Virus record (IMG/VR): IMGVR_UViG_3300027782_000071
Location: 1 to 64,000 of that record
DNA length: 64,000 nt
Origin: a virus
Reading direction: 5' to 3' (one strand)
Part shown: piece by piece, positions 40,327 through 50,700 of the stretch
How the letters are laid out: every line of letters begins with the position of its first letter
Numbering within the stretch: position 1 is the first letter of the stretch
Made by a program: the position numbers and the translations under genes
Notes under the pieces: model-generated
Seen by the model: the letters and a program-made list of their open reading frames with translations, nothing else
Told to the model about the DNA's origin: nothing
The model's database searches: none

Positions 40327-41168
40327 CACAACACCTCCTTAAGAAAGTTTTCCATAGGAGACTTTTTAAATACTTCTAGAGCATTTTCTGCACCATTATC
40401 CATTTGTACTGGATTTCTAAGAAGTTCGTATGCAGTGTTAACAAACTCATGATAAGGTGCTGTATAAGATGTTTGTTCCATATATGAAGGAAAATCAGTA
40501 TCTGGATTTCTTTCACAAAGAACAGGAACATTATTTTGAATCAAATGACTTATACGAACCATTTCAAAGATCTTATTGTCATTGTTATGTAGATTAATCA
40601 CCAACTTTGCTCTCTTAATATAATCATCTCTTTCATCACCATAAATGCTATTAATAGAAACAAAATTAATATTTGGATCCTTTTCAAAGACTTCCATTAC
40701 AGCAAGTCTTCTAGGAGAAGGATTCATATAAGCAAGAATGTCAATATCCCTTTCTTCAGGTCTATTTCTTTCAAAATAACTAATCTCTGGAACGTAACCA
40801 ATCTTACAGTGTTTGATGTTCTCAACTCCTGCCTTACGAAGAACTTCAACATTTCTCATTGAATAGTCCCACACTTCAAGACCACGATACTTACGACACC
40901 AACGCATACATTCTGGGGCATCTTTCATTTGCTCCAAGGAATAAATGATCGTATCCTTTGGAATATCATGTCTCACAACATCCACAGGACAGTGATGCAT
41001 CCCAAATACAATGTTTCGTGCATTAGTTTTAAACTCATTCACACTATTGGTAACTTCATATCCCATTCTTTGAAGAGTGAAGAACATCGCTGCTTCAATT
41101 TCATTAAAGACCTGAGAATGAACATAAAACCCATTATCGGGTACAATACGGCATAAATTAAATTTCAC
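40326..41168 (-). CDS. GT-B-like glycosyltransferase (280 aa), GTG start
   Basis: The start is taken as GTG at 41168 (MKFNLCRIVPDNGF), 7 nt after a GGAGAG ribosome site; a longer TTG start lies deeper in the upstream gene. The sequence has VHSQVFNEIEAAMFFTLQRMGYEV, then HCPVDVVRHDIPKDTIIYSLEQM, and a donor-side segment ERDIDILAYMNPSPRRLAVMEV with AKLVINLHNNDNKIFEMVRISHLIQNNVPVL. This resembles the C-terminal half of CgeB/GT1-like transferases. Substrate is unknown. Confidence 0.7.
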   Translation of the reverse strand: MKFNLCRIVPDNGFYVHSQVFNEIEAAMFFTLQRMGYEVTNSVNEFKTNARNIVFGMHHCPVDVVRHDIPKDTIIYSLEQMKDAPECMRWCRKYRGLEVWDYSMRNVEVLRKAGVENIKHCKIGYVPEISYFERNRPEERDIDILAYMNPSPRRLAVMEVFEKDPNINFVSINSIYGDERDDYIKRAKLVINLHNNDNKIFEMVRISHLIQNNVPVLCERNPDTDFPSYMEQTSYTAPYHEFVNTAYELLRNPVQMDNGAENALEVFKKSPMENFLKEVL

Positions 41169-42600
41169 GAATAAACTCTCCAAAATTCTTTTTGATTTCG
41201 TTAATAAGATTTATATCTTTACTCACAACTCCCAATCCGTTGCAATGTCCAAAATTAGTTTTAGGAAGACTGATCTCTTTAAAGAATCTACTCACACCGA
41301 ACTCTGGATTTTCAACCATGGTATCATGCATTAGTATTATACCACCTTCTTCCAAAAATGGCGACCACTTCTCAAAATCATTCTTGACTGCCTCATAGGT
41401 ATGAAGACCATCAATATGAAGAATATCAATCTTCTTATCCCAGGTTTGAACCACATCATCAAAGAATCCCTTAATGAAAGTAATATTATTCAGTTCAAGT
41501 TCTTTCTGTTTATCGGTCACATATTTGTAAAGTTGCTCAGTATCTCTTTCTCCTGCATGGACATCACCTTCAAAACTATCAATACCATAAACATGCCCAA
41601 TCTCAGGAATCGCAAAACAGAAAGTTGAGTATGCATAATCAACTCCCAGATCCACAATCGTTTCTGGTTTCTTATAGCGAACAATCCAATCAGCAAACCG
41701 ACGATGATCTCTCCAGTTGAATAGATTCTTACTACCAACTTCCATCAGAATATCAAGTTTGTTTCTGGTGTATTTTGTCTCATCAGTTTTAATATCTTCA
41801 CGATACATCTCAGGTGGGAAGTATGTGAAGTATCTTTCTAGCCCCTGATTATCATATTGATGATGGCGACGATAATGAAAACAATGTTGCTTTGGATTAC
41901 CAGTTGCCATCCAAAGTTCAAAACAATAGCGATAGTTTTGAAGTTCTCGCATCATTGCTTCTACATCCATATACTCTTCAATCTTAACTGGATGTTTCAG
42001 TTTGCGAATATAATCATTTCGTGCCCACCAGAAGTTTCCAGCATAGTGCTGAACCACAAAATCCAATTTAATATCATGGCGTTCGACCCAATCAACACCA
42101 CAACATTCATATCCTTCGTCCAGTTTAGCAATACAATCTTCCCACTTTTCAATATTATAATACTGCATATAGTGTCGCCAATCTTTAATGGCACCAGCAA
42201 TATGAGTTGTATAAGAACTTATTCCTTTATTATGAAAATAGAAAACATATCCATCCTCATTTTGGCAGTGCTCATAAATCTTTGCAAGAGTTTGACCCTC
42301 ATAAAGATTTGGTTGCTCTCCTAAAGGACGAGTATCAATGATATTCACAAATGGATAGCGATCTTTGATATAACCGAATACCATCTCATCATATGAATGT
42401 CCTGTCTTGGAATTATGCAATCCAAGAGGAAGAGTCACACACATATTAATTCTTGCCTTATCAGCAAGTCCAGATGATTTTAACAGTCCCATCTGCTCAT
42501 CAATCCACCAAACCCACATATTATTAGTATCGGGAATGAATAAATGATAGAAAACTGTAATGGTTTTTTCGACTTTCTTTTCGTTTCTATACTGTAACAT
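41158..42600 (-). CDS. Fusion: glycosyltransferase-like domain plus SAM methyltransferase (480 aa)
   Basis: The ATG at 42600 (MLQYRNEKKVEKT) overlaps the upstream stop by 14 nt. Residues about 12-270 are paralogous to the 237-aa neighbour: both have WxDEQxGLxKSSGLAD, DGYVxYxHxKG and DWRHYMxY segments. Residues about 290-480 are a class I methyltransferase (ETIVDLGVDYAYSTFCFAIPE, VYGIDSFEGD, KIDILHIDGLHTYEAVKNDF, GGIILMHDTM). The methyltransferase half resembles sugar O-methyltransferases. The pairing suggests transfer and capping of a glycan. Confidence 0.75.
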   Translation of the reverse strand: MLQYRNEKKVEKTITVFYHLFIPDTNNMWVWWIDEQMGLLKSSGLADKARINMCVTLPLGLHNSKTGHSYDEMVFGYIKDRYPFVNIIDTRPLGEQPNLYEGQTLAKIYEHCQNEDGYVFYFHNKGISSYTTHIAGAIKDWRHYMQYYNIEKWEDCIAKLDEGYECCGVDWVERHDIKLDFVVQHYAGNFWWARNDYIRKLKHPVKIEEYMDVEAMMRELQNYRYCFELWMATGNPKQHCFHYRRHHQYDNQGLERYFTYFPPEMYREDIKTDETKYTRNKLDILMEVGSKNLFNWRDHRRFADWIVRYKKPETIVDLGVDYAYSTFCFAIPEIGHVYGIDSFEGDVHAGERDTEQLYKYVTDKQKELELNNITFIKGFFDDVVQTWDKKIDILHIDGLHTYEAVKNDFEKWSPFLEEGGIILMHDTMVENPEFGVSRFFKEISLPKTNFGHCNGLGVVSKDINLINEIKKNFGEFIREI

Positions 42601-43300
42601 AACGCTCTCTTGGATAAGGTGCATAGTAATGATCAATCGCACTATAATGAATCGATCTTACCTTTGGACTATTGGTTGCCATCCAGACTTCATAACAGAA
42701 TCGATGGCCTTCAAACTTTTCTGTAAATTTTTCATCATAATATGAACTCCTGTCCAGAACATTCGGAAGAGTTTTAATATAATCAGTTGTTGCCCACCAG
42801 AAGTTTCCTGCAAAATGAGGATAAGGGTCACGAGTCCAGTTCGTAGAAACTGCATCAACCTGATCATCTTCTAGTTTTTTAATACAATCCTTCCACCTTT
42901 CAACACACCAATAGTTCATATAATGGCGCCAATCTCTTGTTGGGATTGTTTGATGTGAGTTTATGGCATGAAGCATTCCTTTAGAATGAATATAAAGAAC
43001 ATATCCATCATTTGCTTTTGAATATGTTTGAAGTTCTTTGAGTGTTTGTCCTTCAAATAAGTTCTCTTGTTCTCCTTTACCTTCAAGAATTCTAGAGGAA
43101 AGGATATTTACAAAAGGATATTTTTGTCTCACATAAATCTTGATTTCATTAATGGCATGATCTGGAGCAGCATAGCACATATTTACAGTTGCCACATCTG
43201 CAAGTCCAGAGGACTTAATCAATCCAAGTTGTTCATCCAAAAACTTATTCCAGAGACTATTGATTGCTCCAAGATGATAAAAGACTGCAAGTTTTTTCAT
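42587..43300 (-). CDS. Glycosyltransferase-like protein (237 aa), paralogue of its neighbour's N-terminal domain
   Basis: Shared segments with the 480-aa fusion (DEQLGLIKSSGLADVATVNM, GYVLYIHSKGML, DWRHYMNYWCVERWKDCIKKL, HFAGNFWWATTDYIK) show a recent duplication. Proteins of this type appear in polysaccharide islands and have a GT-A-like shape, though no clear DxD is visible here. The start overlaps the upstream stop by 4 nt. Substrate is unknown. Confidence 0.7.
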   Translation of the reverse strand: MKKLAVFYHLGAINSLWNKFLDEQLGLIKSSGLADVATVNMCYAAPDHAINEIKIYVRQKYPFVNILSSRILEGKGEQENLFEGQTLKELQTYSKANDGYVLYIHSKGMLHAINSHQTIPTRDWRHYMNYWCVERWKDCIKKLEDDQVDAVSTNWTRDPYPHFAGNFWWATTDYIKTLPNVLDRSSYYDEKFTEKFEGHRFCYEVWMATNSPKVRSIHYSAIDHYYAPYPRERYVTV

Positions 43301-43956
43301 ACTACAATATTAGATTTCACATGTCCTACGACTACAGTGGGATCTACATGAACTTGATATCCAAGATCTGCGACTCTTTCACACCAATAAAGATCTTCGC
43401 CCAATGGAAGATCATAAATCTCACCATCAACTTCCTGAGTAACTTTACCCAGTCCGTACCAAGGACGCTTCAAGGATTCAAAAACTCCTTGATTAACACA
43501 CATGAATCCAAGGCCAACACCATATGCGGGAAATGAATCTCCAGTTTGTTGAAGTGCTGTGATTTCTTCACGACTCATGGGACGAAAATCATCTTTGTTG
43601 CGATGAATCATGGCATCGGCACCTTGTGCTTCATAATAAACTCCAGAGATAATGTCTTTATCAGACTGAAGTAATTTTATAAACTGATCAGGATTCCAAA
43701 CAATATCACTATCAATACAGAAGATTTTATCGTAGGTGTATTGACCTTTTCCTGGTGCCCGATTAAAAACTTCCAGTTGGCGACTACCAGTAATCGTTGC
43801 TTCTCGTGCATTAGTGACAAGAGATGCATATTCATTTTGATAGTGCCAGGTGATATTATTTGCCTGAAGAACTTGAATCGTTCCCAGCAGTGATTTTACA
43901 TATTCAGACACCAGTGATTTTCCTGGAGTCATGATTACTACATTAAAATGAGTCAT
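43297..43956 (-). CDS. GT-A glycosyltransferase, Anp1/GT62-like (219 aa)
   Basis: The ATG at 43956 (MTHFNVVIMTPGKSLVSEYV) adjoins the upstream stop. The core contains YASLVTNAREATITGSRQLE, then YDKIFCIDSDIVWNPDQFIKLL (IDSDI metal motif), DIISGVYYEAQGAD and GVGLGFMCVNQGVFESLK. It is paralogous to the next gene (238 aa) over its whole length. It likely transfers a hexose with a nucleotide-sugar donor. Confidence 0.78.
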   Translation of the reverse strand: MTHFNVVIMTPGKSLVSEYVKSLLGTIQVLQANNITWHYQNEYASLVTNAREATITGSRQLEVFNRAPGKGQYTYDKIFCIDSDIVWNPDQFIKLLQSDKDIISGVYYEAQGADAMIHRNKDDFRPMSREEITALQQTGDSFPAYGVGLGFMCVNQGVFESLKRPWYGLGKVTQEVDGEIYDLPLGEDLYWCERVADLGYQVHVDPTVVVGHVKSNIVV

Positions 43957-44669
43957 AGGATTACCATTTTTTGATGACCGACACGAACTTTTGGATTGCA
44001 CCAGATTTCAAATCCATGATCTCTGATATCTTCACACATAGCAACATCTTCAGAACACATATCTTCAAGAACAATTCCATCTTCACGAATGAGTTGAACT
44101 TTCTTTGGTGCAAACCAAGGATAAGGAATCTTTTCAAAGATACCTTTCTTCATCAGAACCCAACCAAATCCACAGTATTCAATCTTAAATGGTTCTGAGC
44201 GGCGTTGCATATCTTCAATCGTTTCAAAATAATAAGAACCCTTCTCAAGAAGAAGTTTCTTATCCATATTCACAACAACAGTTGATTGATTGGATACAGG
44301 AGTTCCATTCGACTGAACATACCATCCAGTAGAAATATCCTTATCCATTTGCAGAAGTTCTATCAGATCTTCTGTCTTAAAAATAATATCACTATCGATC
44401 CACATAATATAGTCATAAGGAACTTGACCCCTCCATGGAGTCAGTAGTGTCCCTGCAAAGTTATCTGCCTGCAGACAATCAGTTCTGGCGAAGTTTACCA
44501 TCGAACTGTATTTCTGCGAAATATAAAAGTTGATTCCCATTTGATTGAGATCAAACAAAAGGCGAATCATCTGAGTCATAAAGGTTCCTGAATATGAAAA
44601 TCCAGGAAGACAGAATGCTATTGTTTTTCCCTTGAAATCATTCTTCGGTTGATTTGAATAATTAAGCAT
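43953..44669 (-). CDS. GT-A glycosyltransferase, paralogue of the 219-aa protein (238 aa)
   Basis: This is the first gene of the glycosyltransferase operon as transcribed. Core segments are FCLPGFSYSGTFMTQMIRLLF, YSSMVNFARTDCLQADNFAG, YDYIMWIDSDIIFKTEDLIELL (IDSDI), DISTGWYVQSNGTPV and CGFGWVLMKKGIFEKIPYPW, matching the downstream paralogue. A possible -10 box lies at 44692-44697. It follows the giant adhesin gene after a 45-nt gap without a visible terminator. Confidence 0.78.
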   Translation of the reverse strand: MLNYSNQPKNDFKGKTIAFCLPGFSYSGTFMTQMIRLLFDLNQMGINFYISQKYSSMVNFARTDCLQADNFAGTLLTPWRGQVPYDYIMWIDSDIIFKTEDLIELLQMDKDISTGWYVQSNGTPVSNQSTVVVNMDKKLLLEKGSYYFETIEDMQRRSEPFKIEYCGFGWVLMKKGIFEKIPYPWFAPKKVQLIREDGIVLEDMCSEDVAMCEDIRDHGFEIWCNPKVRVGHQKMVIL

Positions 44670-44691
44670 AAACTAAAGTCATATACTAATG

Positions 44692-44697
44692 ATTATA
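44692..44697 (-). promoter_or_regulatory. Possible promoter -10 box before the glycosyltransferase operon
   Basis: TATAAT preceded by GC on the minus strand lies in the 45-nt gap after the giant adhesin gene, 23 nt before the first glycosyltransferase ATG. No good -35 box is present at 17 nt, so it is only a candidate. Confidence 0.4.
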
Positions 44698-44714
44698 GCA
44701 TATCTAGGCAAGTT

Positions 44715-47700
44715 TTACCACCAGGTTATTTTAACATATCCATTTCCACCCGAAGCACCATCTCCAAATCTATTTTGTTCTTGAGAATATCCTCCACCAC
44801 CTCCACCACCTCCACGAGTTCCAGCGCCACCATCTCCTGCCACAGATTGTGTTGTGGATGATGCAGTAGCAAGAGTTCCCGAAGGTCCAGCAGCAACAAA
44901 TGAGGACCCATAAATCAATCTTGTAATATTAGTCGTACCAAATCCAGAAGATCTTACAATCCATGCGATTGCATCAGTTGAAGATCTGATTGCCCCACCA
45001 ACACTACCAGCAACATAAATGTTATTAGTATAAGCAAGAGCATTAATCGCGGATGTACCAAATCCTGATGTTCTTAACGACCAAGTAATCGTATCCGTTG
45101 AAGTACTTAAGATTCCATTGTTTCCAGCAGCAACATAAGCACCGCCTAGACCACCATAGGTAAAGGCATTAATCGCTGTTGTAGTAAATGTATTAAATCC
45201 AGAAGTTCTTATGGCCCAGTTGATATTATCAGTAGAGATCATAATATTGTATTCATTCAGAATATTTGTTGCTGATGCTACTGTGTAAAGTCCTTCTGAA
45301 TCTAAAGCAGTGATTGATGTAGTATTATTTGCAGTTGTTCTAACTGTCCAGGTTATCGTATCTGTGGATGCTTGCAATAATCCGCCAGTACCGTAAGAAA
45401 GTAAAAGAGTTTGAGTAGAAGTTGCAATAGTCCCACCTCCACCACCGATTACATAAAGGTTATTGCCATAAGCACCACAAAAAATTGATGTTGCACCAAA
45501 CCCAGATGTTCTTAATGCCCAAGTAATACCATCGGTCGATGTTCTTTGTTGTCCATTTGTCGTTGCAATATAAAGACCATCATTATAAGTTAATCCATAG
45601 GAGTTAATAGCATTTATAAATCCAGTAGTTCTTAATATCCAGTTAATAGTATCGGTTGAAGTTGCAAGGTATGTTGAGTTGCCTGAAGCAACTATAAATG
45701 TATTTGTTGGCAAAGATCCATAAACTGAAGAGAATAATTGAGAACCTGGGGATCCAGAAGTTCTTAAGGTCCAAGAAATCGTATCTGTAGAAGTTGCGAT
45801 ACCACCAGATCCACCAGTTGTATACAAATAAACTCCATTTCCATATGTAAATGTATAGGCATAAGATGGAAATATAGCGGTTCTCAATTGCCAATTAATA
45901 TTATCAGTAGATGCTGCTAAGAAATAATTTGTACTGAAGATTGAGTCATTTCCCCACCCTAAAGTAAAAGCACCAGCGGAAGAAAATCCACCAGTTGAAC
46001 CAAAATTTTCAGTTCCTAATGGTGCAGTTCTTGTGGTCCAAGATACAGAATCAGTTGATGCTCTTAAAAATGCTCCATTACCATAAGAACTTAAAATTGT
46101 TTGAGTTGATGTTACCAAAGTACCAGAAGCACCTCCCATTATATAAGTATCAGTTCCATAAGCAAGTGTATTAATATCAGAAATGCCAAATCCAGAAGTT
46201 CTTAAAATCCAAGTAATCGCATCAGTAGAAGTTCGAGTGGTTCCAGATGCACCAGCAGCAACATAAAGATTACTATTATAAGCAAGAGTACTAATTGTGG
46301 ATGCACCAAATCCTGATGTTCTTAAAGTCCAATTAATAGTATCTGTTGAAGTATTTAATATTCCATTGTTACCACCAGCAACATAAACGATCCCATAACC
46401 AAAAGCATTAATCGCCGTCGCACCAAATCCAGAAGTTCTTAAAACCCAGTTAATGTTATCTGTAGAAACAATTAAATTACCACTAATATTTCCTGAACTT
46501 ACACCAGAAGCAAAAGAATAAGAACCACCAGAACCTAATGTAACAATATCTACAATCTGGGAATAAGTTCTCAAAGACCAAGATATTGAATCTGTAGAAG
46601 CACTCAAAAGTGAATAGATAGGATCAACAGAAGAGGCAGTTGATAGAGTGTTTGTTGCGTTAGATGCTATTAAAAATAGATTATTCCCAAAAGTAGATGC
46701 AAAAATTACTGTAGTACCGAAACCAGAACCTCTTAGAGTCCAAGTAATACCATCTGTAGAAGATGAATTAGTTCCAGAAGCGCCACCAGCGCCATAGGTA
46801 TTATTACCATAAGAAAGTGTATTAATCTGAGAAGTACCAAATCCAGAAGTTCTTAAAGTCCAAGCAATTGTATCTGTTGAAGATAATAAGGTTCCAGAAG
46901 CACCCCCAACAACATAAAGATTTGATCCATTATAAGCAAGTGTAAGAATATTGGAAGTACCAAACCCAGAGGTTCTCATAGTCCAAGCAATCGCATCCGT
47001 TGATACCGATATTGCACCACCAGCAGTTGCAGCAATGTAAGCATTGCTTCCATAAACAACAGCACTAATTGAAGATGTACCAAACCCTGTTGTTCTCAAA
47101 GTCCATTGAATAGCATTTGTAGAAGATATTAATCCTGCTATTCCACCAGATCTACCGCCAACATATTTTTCTGTTGGTGTTACACTATATGCGAGAGTAG
47201 AAACCACTCCACCACCAAGAAATCCACCAGTTCTTAAAGTCCAGTTAATTGTATCTGTTGAAGTTCTTATCTGTGGCCAAGAATCTCCAACAACATAGAT
47301 ACCGCCACCGAAGACCATCGTTTGCATAATTGATGCTGGGGCCGCGTTTGCAGAAGTTCTTAAAACCCATTGAATAGCATTTGTAGAAACTTGAACAGAA
47401 GCATTTGTTCCATAACCACCAGCAAGATAGAATCCATTACCAAATGTAAGAGCACCAAGACCCGTTGAAGTTCCAACAACTGTTCTCTGAGTCCATACTA
47501 ATGGTTCCCCTCGACTATTAATTAAATATTCACCATTAAAGTAAGTAGAACTAACAATACCAGTTGATCCAAATCCTGATGTTCTTAAAGTCCAAGAGAT
47601 TGTATCTGTTGAAGATATTAATGTTCCAAGAGATTCTCCCATATAGTTTGTTGTTGCTGCAACATAATAACTACTACTTGAAGCAAGAGTAGTAATTGAT

Positions 47701-50700
47701 TGAGTATTAGTGACCGTTGTTCTTAAGATCCAAGTAATTGCATCAGTAGAAGCAGCAAAATATGCTCCAGTACCAAACGAAGATAAGATTGTTTGAGTTG
47801 ATGTGACAATCACACCCGCAGCTGCGGCAGCAACATAGTTGGTTCCGTCAGATGCCATTTCAACAAAATCTTGTACTGTTCCAGAAGTTCTAGTAATCCA
47901 AGTGATTGTATCTGTAGAAGTTGCGATTCTTCCTCCAACAGACGCAGTAACATAAAGATTACTATTATATACTAAACCATATATTCCACTTGTACCAAAT
48001 CCAGAAGTTCTTAATACCCATTCAATACCATTCGTTGAAGATACTATTGAACCAGAGTTACTAGTGGCAGTATAAGTACTTGATACATAAACTATATTTG
48101 TACAACCTCCACTCATAGGTGATGTTCTTGTTGTCCAAGCAATTCCATCTGTGGATGCTCTTAAAAGTGGTCCACTACCTCCAACATAATAGTCAGATCC
48201 ATCATAAATAGCAGATACAATGCTAGATGTTCCAAATCCAGAAGTTCTGATTGTCCAGGCAATAGAATTGGTAGAAGAACTTAATCTACCACTTTGCCCA
48301 GCAATAATATATTTTTCAGTTTCACTAGACCCATAGGAAATAGATCCAATCCAAGAAGTTCCAAATCCTGATGTTCTCAAAAACCAAGAAATCGTATCCG
48401 TAGAAGTAAGAAGACCTCCAGAAGTTACAGCACCACCAACAATAAAGTAGTTAGTTCCATCATAAGTTCCAGATTGTGTATCAAAAAATGGTGCTATAAC
48501 AGGAGATGTTCTTGCGGTCCAGGACACACCATCTGTTGATGCTCTCAAAAATCCAGTGGATGTTACTGCAGCAACATAAAGACCATTTCCATATATTAAT
48601 CCTTGTATTGTGGAAGTACCAAATCCTGAAGTTCTTAAAGTCCACATTACTGAGGGTGAATTTCCACCAACATAATAATTCGTACCTTTGAAACCAGATG
48701 CATTAATTGAACCAATAGTTCCAGAAGTTCTTAGAGTCCAAGTAATAGATGTAGAACTTCCTCCAATTAAATATTCACCATTAAAATATGAATAAAAATT
48801 GATTCCACTGGATCCAAATCCAGAACTTCTTAATGACCAAGATACTCCATCTGTTGATGTAGAGATAAGACCACCAGCAATTCCATTAGATCCTCCAATC
48901 AAAAACGAAGTTCCACCATAAATTGCATGAAAAATAGTAGGACTTGCCCCAAATCCAGAAGTTCTTAAAGTCCAAGTAACTAATGTTGATGCAGCACCAC
49001 CAATCAGAAACTCATTATTAGAATAAGTAACTGCACTAATCGTAGTTGTTCCAAATCCAGTGGTTCGTGCGATCCAGGTGATATTATCTGTAGAAGCAAT
49101 CAAAGCAGTCTGAGAAATATAGTTTGTTCCCGCCGCAACATAGTAACTATTACTTGTAGATAATAATGTGATTGTTTGAATATTGGAGTTAGTTCTTAAA
49201 GTCCAAGATACTCCATCAGTCGAAGCAGTTAGTAATCCACCATTTCCAAGAGAACTTAAAGTACTTTGTGTCGAAACTGCTAAAGTTCCTATATTACCAC
49301 TAGCAATATAAGTGTTGTTATTATAAAAAATACTTAACATATTACTATTTAAGTTTGAAGTTCTCAAAATCCAAGTAATACCATCAGTTGAAGTTGTATT
49401 GGTTGGTCCTGCTCCGCCAGCAGTAAAAATACCACCATTATAAGCGATGGTATAGATTATATTAGAACCAAATCCAGCAGTTCTTAAAGTCCAAGAAATG
49501 GTATCGGTGGATGTTGAAAGATATCCAGATGTTCCACCACCAACATAAAGATTAGATCCATTATAAGCAAATGTATAGATGTTTTGCGTCGTTCCAGATG
49601 TTCTCAATATCCAAACAGTCGCATTAGTGGATACGAGAATCTGTGCTGGAGAAGAACTTGGTGAAACAACATAAGGATTTGAAGCGCCAGTTGCATAGGT
49701 AAATGCAGCAGAATAACTCGTTACCGCTGTTGGTAAAGTTGCACTTTGAGTCCAAATAATAGAATCCGTAGAGTTAATAAAGATTGGTGGATTTGTGTTT
49801 GAACTCAAAATAGAAAATCTACCATCCACATAAAGCATACTTGAATATTGTGCCGCAGTAAATCCAGCAGTTCTTACCGTCCAGGTAATCGCATCAGTTG
49901 AAGCAGTGATCCACTGACCATTGCCACAAGCAACATATCTTCCAACACCATAAGCAACAGATCCAATCGCTGTTGTACCAAATCCAGAGGTTCTTAAAGT
50001 CCAAGTGATAGCATCTGTCGAAGACGCAAGAACTCCAGATTGAGCACAATAAAGATAAAGTGATGATCCATCATAAGTAATCGGATATCCACCAGTGGTA
50101 AATCCACCAGGACCAATATTGGCAGATACTTGACCAGAAGTTCTTAAGACCCAGGTAATAGTTGGTGTAAATCCTCCAGCAACATGGAAACTATTACCAT
50201 ATGTAAGCGCAGCAATCGCGGTTGTACCGAATCCAGAAGTTCTTAAATACCAACTATTGATTCCAGTCGAAAGTGCTCCTCCACCTCCACCACCAGATCC
50301 AATGTTTCCAGTATAAGATCCAGGAATACCATCAATGCCATTACCACCAGAAGCACTTCCTGCAGTATTATATGCATTTCTATAATAATATGTTAGAGAG
50401 TTTCCACCCGCTCTTGTATTAAATGCACCACCACCGCCACCAGTAACTTGATATGTATTTGATTGAATTGCATTGTTTACACTTGCCCATGATGTTAATC
50501 CAGCACCACCAGCAAGACCAGCAGTAGTATAAAGTGGGTTTAAAGTCACTGCGGCTGCGGCACCTGCAGTTCCTGCAGTTACATCGGATGAAGATGCTCC
50601 AGTTCCTCCAGAAGATGTTAAGGTATAAGTAGCGGTTCCTGTTGGAGATTTTCCAGTCCAAGTTAGGGTTGTATTTCCACCAGATGTGGGTGTAATTAAT

